10,310 bases of DNA from assembly GCA_041306005.1 (NCBI GenBank), contig JBFYKJ010000003.1, positions 1-10,310 of the forward strand. Reading direction: 5' to 3'. This DNA comes from JBFYKJ01 sp041306005 (GTDB lineage: Archaea; Altiarchaeota; Altiarchaeia; JAFGQM01). A model generated the notes under the pieces. That model had not been told where the DNA came from, did no database searches, and was given only the letters and a program-made list of their open reading frames with translations. Both the position numbers and the translations under genes were made by a program. Positions within the stretch are counted from its first letter, which is position 1. Each line of letters starts with the position of its first letter. Shown here piece by piece: positions 5,018 to 10,310 of the stretch.

Positions 5018-5470
5018 ATGAAATGTCCATTCTGCGGGTTTGCTGAGACCAAGGTCGTCGACAAGCGCGATTCGAGCGACCTTGATGTCACCCGCAGGAG
5101 GCGCGAGTGCCTGAAGTGCAAGCAGCGCTTCACGACGTACGAGAGGCCGGACATCTCCCAGATAACGGTCGTTAAGAAGGACGGCACTACCCAGCCGTTC
5201 GACAGGGCGAAGGTCCTCAAGGGCATAGTGAAGGCATGCGAGAAGCGCCCGATAGCCGTCGGCGTGATGGAGAAGCTCACCGACGACGTCGAGGCGGAGA
5301 TCCGGAAAGAACAATCCCGCACGGTCACTAGCCGGCAGATAGGCGAGATCGTCATGAAGAAGCTCAAGAAGCTCGACAAGGTCGCATACCTGCGGTTCAC
5401 ATCGGTCTATAGGGAGTTCGGCGACGTGGACGACTTCGAGAAGGAGATGAGCAGGCTTGTAAAGGCCTGA
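5018..5470 (+). CDS. nrdR: Ribonucleotide reductase transcriptional repressor NrdR
   Basis: NrdR senses dATP/ATP through an ATP-cone and represses ribonucleotide reductase genes. The 150-residue product has the full architecture: a zinc ribbon with Cys3, Cys6, Cys31 and Cys34 (MKCPFCG at the start and RRRRECLKCKQRFTTYER at 26-42), then an ATP-cone from about 48 to 138 (VVKKDGTTQPFDR, ACEKRP, TSRQIGE, VAYLRFTSVYREF). The length is normal. ATG 5018 is chosen because it gives the canonical N terminus; an in-frame ATG at 4886 would add 44 unrelated residues running across the predicted promoter. NrdR is mainly bacterial, and the close match to bacterial sequences suggests transfer into this archaeal lineage. 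The neighbouring gene downstream, nrdJ, is its expected target. Confidence 0.96.
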   Translation: MKCPFCGFAETKVVDKRDSSDLDVTRRRRECLKCKQRFTTYERPDISQITVVKKDGTTQPFDRAKVLKGIVKACEKRPIAVGVMEKLTDDVEAEIRKEQSRTVTSRQIGEIVMKKLKKLDKVAYLRFTSVYREFGDVDDFEKEMSRLVKA

Positions 5471-5478
5471 ACGAATCC

Positions 5479-5486
5479 GTATATGC
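5479..5486 (+). promoter_or_regulatory. TATA-like box upstream of nrdJ
   Basis: GTATATGC begins nine bases after the nrdR stop codon. It predicts transcription from about 5510 with a leader of about 75 bases holding the direct repeats below. Read-through from nrdR is equally possible. Confidence 0.35.
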
Positions 5487-5490
5487 GAAA

Positions 5491-5575
5491 ACTAAACGCG
5501 GACAAACCGCACTAAACGCAAGGCATAACAAACAAAGGCACAACGAGTCCATAACAAACAAAGGCACAACGAATC
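5491..5575. repeat. Direct repeats in the nrdR-nrdJ intergenic region
   Basis: Two repeat types fill this gap. ACTAAACGC occurs at 5491-5499 and 5511-5519, 20 bases apart, with a small inverted pair between (GCGG 5498-5501, CCGC 5507-5510). A 26-base unit beginning CATAACAAACAAAGGCACAA then occurs twice in tandem (5524-5549 and 5550-5575), differing by one base. The second copy ends ten bases before the nrdJ ATG. Their position suits binding sites for NrdR or another regulator, but the sequence does not match the bacterial NrdR box. Confidence 0.75.
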
Positions 5576-5584
5576 ACGCTAAAA

Positions 5585-8500
5585 ATGATGCAGACGAGCA
5601 TAAAGAAGGTCAAGAAGCGCGACGGGAGCGTAGTCAAGTTCGACCAGGAGAAGATAACGAACGCCATATTCAAGGCGGCGGAGTCGGTCGGCGGCAGCGA
5701 CAGGGAGCTTGCAGAGAAGCTATCGGACCGGGTCGCGGCCTTGCTGGAAGAGACCTATGACGGCCGCACAGTCCCGAGCGTTGAGGAAGTGCAGGATTTC
5801 GTTGAGAAGGTGCTAATCGAGTCGGGCCACGCGAGGACCGCAAAGGCTTACATCCTCTACCGCCAGAAGCGCGCGGAGATAAGGAAGGCCAAGTCCATGC
5901 TCGGCGTCGAGGACGACATCAAGCTCAGCATAAACGCGGCCAAGGTGCTCGAGAAGCGCTACCTGCGCAAGGACGCCGAGGGCAACGTGGTGGAGACACC
6001 AAAGGAGATGCTCAAGAGGGTCGCGAAGAACATCGCCGAGGCGGACGCGAAGTACGGCGCCGAGGAGGCGGGGGTGAAGAAGACCGAGAAGGAGTTCTAC
6101 ACCGCGATGAGCACGCTCGAGTTTTTGCCAAATTCCCCCACGCTCATGAACGCGGGCCGGGATTTGCAGCAGCTGTCCGCATGCTTCGTTTTGCCCATAG
6201 AAGACGACATGGGGAGCATCTTTGAGACGCTGAAGAACACCGCGATGATACACCAGAGCGGCGGGGGGACGGGCTTTTCGTTCTCGAGGCTAAGGCCCGC
6301 CGGGGCGCGGGTGAAGTCGACAAGCGGAGTGGCTTCCGGCCCGATCTCCTTCATGAAGGTCTTCAACATGGCGACCGAAGTCATCAAGCAGGGCGGGACC
6401 CGCCGCGGAGCCAACATGGCCATACTCCGGGTCGACCACCCGGACATCCTCGACTTCATAGTCGCAAAGGAGAGGGAGAGCTCGCTTAACAACTTCAACA
6501 TCTCGGTAGGGATAACAGAGAAGTTCATGCAGGCGGTTGAAAAGGACACCGAGTACGACCTCCTCAGCCCGCAGTCTAAAAAGCCGGTCGGGACGCTTAA
6601 TGCGCGAAGAGTTTTTGACCTCATAGTCACGATGGCGTGGAAGAACGGGGAGCCGGGCATAGTCTTCATAGACCGGCTCAACAAGGACAACCCGACGCCG
6701 GAGATAGGGGAGATAGAGAGCACTAACCCATGCATAGTCGGCGGCTCGCTCGTCTCGACTGAGCACGGCCTCATGAGGATGGAGCACGTCGCCTCGCGGT
6801 TCGGGGAAGGCGGCCTCGGCGTTGTCACTGACAACCGGGTTTTTGCTTATAACCTGGGCCTGGCGACTGACGGCGGGGCGCTCGGCACCACAACGCACAT
6901 AACCTCGCAGGCGTTTGAGACGGGGCTAAGGGATGTGGTCAAAGTAGAGACCAAATCGGGGTATGAGCTTGAGCTGACGCCTAACCACAAGGTGATGACT
7001 ACAAGCGGATGGGTCGCGGCGGGGGAGCTTGTCCCCGGCGTGCACAAAGCCCTTATACAATCCGCCCACGGCAAGTTCAACAGGAGCAAAAAACTGCCTT
7101 TTGACGCCAATAGCGCTTTCACTGGAAAAAACGGCCGCAGATACGAGATGAACTTCCCGCAAGAGTGGTCATACGACCTCGGCTTTGCGATGGGCTGGCT
7201 TGTCGGCGACGGATGGCTGCGCTCGGGGGACAAGAACTGCAGGGTCGGGTTCACTTTCTCCGAGAGCGACAAGGAGATGCTGGACATACTTAAGCCCATA
7301 CTAAATGCCTGGTATGGCGCAGATGTCAAGGAGGTAAGGCGGGCGAACGGCGTCTATCACTTGTCTTACCACAGCAAGTTCTTTGTCGAATTCTTCGAGA
7401 AGCTGGGGATAAAGCCTGTAGGGGCGAGTGAAAAAGAGGTCCCATTCGGCATGTACACCGCCCCCAAGGAGGCTGTCATCGGTTTCCTGCAGGCGTTGTT
7501 CAGCGCCGACGGCACCGTAAGGGACAACCCGAAGAGCAACAGCTCATGGATAGCACTGACCTCGAAGAGCAGGAAGTTGCTGCAGGGCGTTCAGCTCCTC
7601 TTGCTGAACATGGGCATAAAGAGCGCCGTTATGGACCGCTCGCGCAGGCCGAGGGACAACCTGTTCCAATACGTCACAAAAGCGGGCGAAGCAAAGGCAT
7701 ACTCCTCCGACGGCATCCTCTACGAGCTGGGGATCTTCGGCAAGGGGCGCGAGGTTTTCAAATGCGGCGTCGGCTTCATGGACTGCAAACAGGAGAGGCT
7801 TGAGAACATACGATACAAGCAGTTCAGGCAGCAGGATTTCACAGACGAGATAAAGTCGGTCACTCCGGCAGGGACAAAGGTAGTTTATGACTTGACTGAG
7901 CCGGTAACACATTCAGTCATTGCCAGCGGTTTTGTGGTCCATCAATGCGGTGAACAGCCGCTTTTGCCGTACGAGTCGTGCAACCTCGGCTCGATAAACC
8001 TCTCCAAGATGGTGTCCTACCACAACGGGGAGGCCAAAGTCGACTACCCGAAGCTGCGCAAGACCGTGAGGCTCGCGGTGCACTTCCTTGACAACGTCAT
8101 AGAAATGAACAACTACCCGCTCCCGAAGATCGCGGAGATGACGCGCGGCAACCGGAAGATAGGCCTCGGGGTAATGGGCTTTGCCGACATGCTGATAATG
8201 CTGGGAATACCGTATAACTCTGAGGATGCCGTCAAGGCGGGGGAAGAAGTAATGCGTTTCATCCACGACGAGGGGGTTGTCATGTCGCAGGAGCTTGCCG
8301 CCGAGAGGGGGCCGTTCCCGAATTTCAAAAAGAGCGTCTTCAAGAACGACACGCCGAGGAGGAACGCGACGATAACGACGATCGCGCCCACGGGGACAAT
8401 CAGCATGATAGCGAACTGTTCAAGCGGCGTCGAGCCGCTCTTTGCGATATCCTACGTGAGGAAGAACATACTCGACCGGGGCGATGAGCTGATAGAGGTC

Positions 8501-8893
8501 AACCCGCTCTTCGAGGATGCGGCCTACAAGAAGGGCTTTTACAGCGACGAGCTGATGAGAAAGATTGCGTCGCGGGGCACTATCCACGGGCTCCCGGAGA
8601 TACCCGCGGACGTGGTCAAAGTCTTTGTCACCGCGCATGACATAAACCCGGACGACCACATCAGGATGCAGGCCGCTTTCCAGAAGCACACTGACAACGC
8701 GGTGAGCAAGACCGTGAATTTCCCGAGCAACGCGGCGACGCAGGATGTCGAGAAGGTGTACATGATGGCGTACAAGCTCGGGTGCAAGGGCGTAACGATA
8801 TACAGGGACCAGAGCAGGCGAGAGCAGGTGCTGAACATAGCCCGCGAGCCAAAGCCCGAGGGCGAAGCCTGCAAAGAATGCTCGGAAGGCTGA
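5585..8893 (+). CDS. nrdJ: Adenosylcobalamin-dependent (class II) ribonucleoside-diphosphate reductase containing an intein
   Basis: NrdJ reduces ribonucleotides to deoxyribonucleotides using a thiyl radical generated from adenosylcobalamin. The 1102-residue precursor has an N-terminal ATP-cone (about 5-96) and the reductase barrel split by a 405-residue intein (383-787); the spliced enzyme would be about 697 residues. Cys200 (QQLSACFVLP) and Cys799 (LPYESCNLGS) correspond to the substrate-reducing pair, and Cys788 in NPCGEQPLLPYESC to the radical cysteine, with the catalytic Asn and Glu in the same motif. The phosphate-binding segment APTGTISMIANCSSG follows at about 935-950. The C terminus carries Cys-Lys-Glu-Cys, a likely shuttle pair for glutaredoxin or thioredoxin. 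ATG 5588 is an equally good start. No ribosome binding site is evident. nrdR upstream and the adenosyltransferase downstream support class II assignment. Confidence 0.95.
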   Translation: MMQTSIKKVKKRDGSVVKFDQEKITNAIFKAAESVGGSDRELAEKLSDRVAALLEETYDGRTVPSVEEVQDFVEKVLIESGHARTAKAYILYRQKRAEIRKAKSMLGVEDDIKLSINAAKVLEKRYLRKDAEGNVVETPKEMLKRVAKNIAEADAKYGAEEAGVKKTEKEFYTAMSTLEFLPNSPTLMNAGRDLQQLSACFVLPIEDDMGSIFETLKNTAMIHQSGGGTGFSFSRLRPAGARVKSTSGVASGPISFMKVFNMATEVIKQGGTRRGANMAILRVDHPDILDFIVAKERESSLNNFNISVGITEKFMQAVEKDTEYDLLSPQSKKPVGTLNARRVFDLIVTMAWKNGEPGIVFIDRLNKDNPTPEIGEIESTNPCIVGGSLVSTEHGLMRMEHVASRFGEGGLGVVTDNRVFAYNLGLATDGGALGTTTHITSQAFETGLRDVVKVETKSGYELELTPNHKVMTTSGWVAAGELVPGVHKALIQSAHGKFNRSKKLPFDANSAFTGKNGRRYEMNFPQEWSYDLGFAMGWLVGDGWLRSGDKNCRVGFTFSESDKEMLDILKPILNAWYGADVKEVRRANGVYHLSYHSKFFVEFFEKLGIKPVGASEKEVPFGMYTAPKEAVIGFLQALFSADGTVRDNPKSNSSWIALTSKSRKLLQGVQLLLLNMGIKSAVMDRSRRPRDNLFQYVTKAGEAKAYSSDGILYELGIFGKGREVFKCGVGFMDCKQERLENIRYKQFRQQDFTDEIKSVTPAGTKVVYDLTEPVTHSVIASGFVVHQCGEQPLLPYESCNLGSINLSKMVSYHNGEAKVDYPKLRKTVRLAVHFLDNVIEMNNYPLPKIAEMTRGNRKIGLGVMGFADMLIMLGIPYNSEDAVKAGEEVMRFIHDEGVVMSQELAAERGPFPNFKKSVFKNDTPRRNATITTIAPTGTISMIANCSSGVEPLFAISYVRKNILDRGDELIEVNPLFEDAAYKKGFYSDELMRKIASRGTIHGLPEIPADVVKVFVTAHDINPDDHIRMQAAFQKHTDNAVSKTVNFPSNAATQDVEKVYMMAYKLGCKGVTIYRDQSRREQVLNIAREPKPEGEACKECSEG
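6731..7945 (+). mobile_element. Intein with LAGLIDADG homing endonuclease inside nrdJ
   Basis: The 405-residue insertion starts at Cys383 (CIVGGSLVSTEHG, splicing block A) and ends at Gln787 in GFVVHQ before Cys788. Block B is ELTPNHKVMTTSGW, with the TxxH pattern. Block F/G is VVYDLTEPVTHSVIASGFVVHQ, with the penultimate histidine present and a terminal glutamine in place of the more common asparagine. The two endonuclease motifs are LGFAMGWLVGDGWL (532-545, acidic Asp542) and GFLQALFSADGTV (633-645, Asp642). Both acidic residues are kept, so the endonuclease may be active. Removal joins STNP to CGEQPLL, restoring the conserved reductase motif exactly. The intein has more A/T-rich codon runs than the extein, consistent with separate ancestry. 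Confidence 0.95.
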
Positions 8894-8920
8894 TCCCGCC
8901 GGCAGACTGCTCTGGGACCC

Positions 8921-8930
8921 TTGTATACAA
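8921..8930 (+). promoter_or_regulatory. Palindrome TTGTATACAA, possible TATA box of the adenosyltransferase gene
   Basis: TTGTATACAA is a perfect 10-bp palindrome 36-45 bases before the adenosyltransferase ATG. The TATA core predicts transcription from about 8952, giving a very short leader. The same TATACAA string occurs at the nrdR TATA region, which hints at shared control but could be chance. Confidence 0.35.
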
Positions 8931-8965
8931 ACGGCGGCATCGGCAACTAAACCGTTCCTTATGAA

Positions 8966-9529
8966 ATGAAAGGGCTTGTACAGGTCTACACCGGCGACGG
9001 CAAGGGGAAGACGACGACCGCATTAGGCCTTGGCTTTAGGGCTGCCGGCCACGGCCTTCGCGTCTGCATGATACAGTTCCTCAAGGGGGCGCATTATCTC
9101 GGGGAGCTCGAGTCGGCGAGGAAGGCAAAGGGGTTCAAAATCTTCCAGTTCGGCGCGCCGTGCCCGTGGTCAAAGGACATGGAGAAGGGCATAATGCGCT
9201 GCGGCTCTTGCAGGTACTGCTTCACCATCCACAAGGAGGACGCTGAGAAGGCTAAGATGGGGTTCGACTTCGCGAAGGAGGCGGCGACTTCCGGCGATTA
9301 TGACGTTGTTATCCTGGACGAGATAAACGTCGCGATGTCAAAGGGCATAGTGCCGGTGCCCGATGTCCTCTCGCTGATAAACTCCAAGAGGCCGGATGTC
9401 GAGCTCGTGCTGACCGGGAGAAACGCGCCCAAGGAGATAATCGACGCCGCGGACCTCGTCACGGAGATGAGGGAGATAAAGCACCCGATGAAGAAGGGCG
9501 TGGCGGCGAGGGTGGGGATCGACTACTGA
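8966..9529 (+). CDS. cobA: CobA/BtuR-type cob(I)alamin adenosyltransferase with a cysteine-rich insertion
   Basis: This enzyme transfers the adenosyl group of ATP to cob(I)alamin or cobinamide to make the coenzyme form of B12. The 187-residue protein has the P-loop TGDGKGKTT at 9-17, the acidic strand DVVILDEIN at 113-121, VELVLTGRNAP at 145-155, and the C-terminal signature VTEMREIKHPMKKGVAARVGIDY that defines the family. Length is close to normal. Unusually, Cys66 and the cluster Cys79-Gly-Ser-Cys82-Arg-Tyr-Cys85 occupy the region between the substrate loop and the following helix, suggesting a bound metal or redox role. ATG 8966 starts the first strand directly; the ATG five bases earlier is out of frame and hits a stop at once. 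It lies 72 bases after the B12-dependent reductase, a functional match. Confidence 0.92.
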   Translation: MKGLVQVYTGDGKGKTTTALGLGFRAAGHGLRVCMIQFLKGAHYLGELESARKAKGFKIFQFGAPCPWSKDMEKGIMRCGSCRYCFTIHKEDAEKAKMGFDFAKEAATSGDYDVVILDEINVAMSKGIVPVPDVLSLINSKRPDVELVLTGRNAPKEIIDAADLVTEMREIKHPMKKGVAARVGIDY

Positions 9530-9638
9530 TGCGGCGTGTCTTCCAGCGGCCCAAAAAGGCTTTCTTAGCGCCGAAACGGGTTTTTCTGCCTTGTGCCCTA
9601 ATTTTGAGCGGGTAGTCAGTTTTTAGAGGGTGGATGAA

Positions 9639-9956
9639 ATGGAAAACGACGAGCAGATTATAGGCGAAGTCCCTTCGGTCGAACAGGTTATGCCCGAGCA
9701 GGCCGTACCGGCTGATGCCGTCCCTGCCGCAGCGGTTTCAACGTCTGAGTGGCCCAAGGACGCAAGGGCTACCTATTTCGCGCACAACGACCAGACTTAT
9801 AAAGCGGTCACCTTCAAGGGGATAACATTAGTCCGCTCTGCGGGCGGGGAGCCAATCGCCGACGAGCGCGTCAGGCAGCAGCTCAGGTACCGGCTGAAGA
9901 TGTGCTGGGGCGTCCCAAAAGGGATAGACCAGAACGCGCCGGTGAAGTTTGAGTGA
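9639..9956 (+). CDS. Small hypothetical protein with acidic Pro/Ala/Val-rich N terminus
   Basis: I do not recognise this protein. From ATG 9639 it has 105 residues. The first 40 or so are low-complexity and acidic (Glu, Pro, Ala, Val; several short EQVMPEQAVPADAV-like runs) and probably disordered. The remaining 65 look folded: YFAHNDQTYKAVTFKGITLVR suggests beta strands, then ERVRQQLRYRLKMCWG a basic helix, ending GVPKGIDQNAPVKFE. There is no signal peptide or membrane segment. GTG 9630 is an alternative start three codons earlier; ATG 9639 is preferred because GAGGGTGG sits five bases upstream as a ribosome binding site, the clearest in the window. It lies between the adenosyltransferase and ftr, on the same strand. 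Confidence 0.65.
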   Translation: MENDEQIIGEVPSVEQVMPEQAVPADAVPAAAVSTSEWPKDARATYFAHNDQTYKAVTFKGITLVRSAGGEPIADERVRQQLRYRLKMCWGVPKGIDQNAPVKFE

Positions 9957-9991
9957 GCCCGGTTTTGCCTGCAAGCCCGATGATACATTCC

Positions 9992-9999
9992 ATTTAAAC
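9992..9999 (+). promoter_or_regulatory. TATA-like box of ftr
   Basis: ATTTAAAC is centred about 35 bases before the ftr ATG, predicting a transcription start near 10022 and a leader of only a few bases. No ribosome binding site is present, consistent with nearly leaderless translation. ftr therefore probably has its own promoter. Confidence 0.5.
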
Positions 10000-10029
10000 T
10001 ACTTTTTAGCCCCCTCCCGTAATCTTAGC

Positions 10030-10310
10030 ATGGACATACACGGCGTGCCGGTTGAGGACACCTACTGCGAGGCATTCGACGGCCTGCTTTCGCGGATGAT
10101 AGTCACGGCGAAGAATGAGAAGCTGCTCCAGAGGGCGGCATTCGCCGCGACTTCGCTCCCGTGCACGGTCCTTGGCGAGGCCGAGGGCGCGATAGAGAGG
10201 TTCCTTAAGCCGTCCGAGACTCCCGATAAGCGGCCGGGAGCGGTGATACAATTATGGGTCAATTACGGAAAGAAAGCCGTTGAGCAACTGGAGATCGAAC
10301 TCGGCAAAGA
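10030..10310 (+). CDS. ftr: Formylmethanofuran:tetrahydromethanopterin N-formyltransferase, N-terminal part (continues past window)
   Basis: Ftr moves the formyl group from formylmethanofuran to tetrahydromethanopterin, the second step of CO2 reduction to methane and a step of the reverse oxidation. ATG 10030 opens a frame that runs to the window end (93 full codons visible, about a third of the usual length near 300). The start MDIHGVPVEDTYCEAFDGLLSRMIVTA matches the family's MEINGVxIEDTFAEAF-type N terminus, and AEGAIERFLKPSETPDKRPGAVIQ at about 52-75 matches its EAGIE...PSETPDGRPGV segment. The enzyme is cytoplasmic. It is strong evidence that the organism has tetrahydromethanopterin C1 metabolism, though not by itself of methanogenesis. 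The rest of the gene cannot be checked. Confidence 0.9.
   Translation, partial: MDIHGVPVEDTYCEAFDGLLSRMIVTAKNEKLLQRAAFAATSLPCTVLGEAEGAIERFLKPSETPDKRPGAVIQLWVNYGKKAVEQLEIELGK

Noticed and set aside
4966..5400. Minus-strand open frame opposite nrdR
   Set aside because: Antisense to a well-conserved gene, Ser/Arg-rich, no family signal.
5471..5584. Cobalamin riboswitch upstream of nrdJ
   Set aside because: The gap is too short and lacks the conserved B12-box type sequence; the repeats present are simple direct repeats.
6097..6898. Long minus-strand open frames opposite nrdJ
   Set aside because: They lie fully within a conserved gene and arise from GC-rich codon bias; no motif supports them.

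Overview
The window is archaeal. It opens inside a clamp-loader small subunit (RfcS) and ends inside formylmethanofuran:tetrahydromethanopterin formyltransferase (Ftr). It also holds a CARF-wHTH regulator and an XRE-CBS regulator of archaeal type, and several genes have TATA-like boxes close to the start codon with little or no leader. Ftr points to an archaeon with tetrahydromethanopterin C1 chemistry (a methanogen, an Archaeoglobus-like organism or an uncultured relative). I cannot name the species. The DNA is GC-rich, with frequent AGG and ATA codons.

Layout. 1-429: 3' end of rfcS. 476-982: a small exported protein with a CxC motif. 1037-1672 (minus): CARF-wHTH regulator, convergent with the previous gene. 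1673-2085: gene-poor stretch with two tandem-repeat blocks, a candidate 20-codon ORF and a hairpin followed by T residues. 2086-4503: an apparent operon of glutaredoxin-like protein, thioredoxin reductase, a second exported CxC protein (paralogue of the first) and an XRE-CBS regulator that starts on the last base of the preceding stop codon. 4504-5017: gene-free, with a 25-bp tandem array followed by the nrdR promoter region. 5018-9529: nrdR, an intein-containing class II (adenosylcobalamin-dependent) ribonucleotide reductase nrdJ, and a CobA-type cobalamin adenosyltransferase. 9639-9956: small unknown protein. 10030-end: 5' part of ftr.

How the genes fit together. NrdR is the expected repressor of the reductase, NrdJ makes deoxyribonucleotides, and the adenosyltransferase can supply its cofactor. 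The thioredoxin reductase and glutaredoxin upstream could supply reducing power, either to NrdJ or to a thiol pathway involving the exported CxC proteins. The most unusual items are the duplicated exported CxC family tied to a redox operon, one intergenic repeat family present at two loci (the 32-bp unit at one is the 25-bp unit of the other plus an internal 7-bp duplication), an intein whose +1 residue is the predicted radical cysteine of NrdJ, and a cysteine-rich insertion in the adenosyltransferase.
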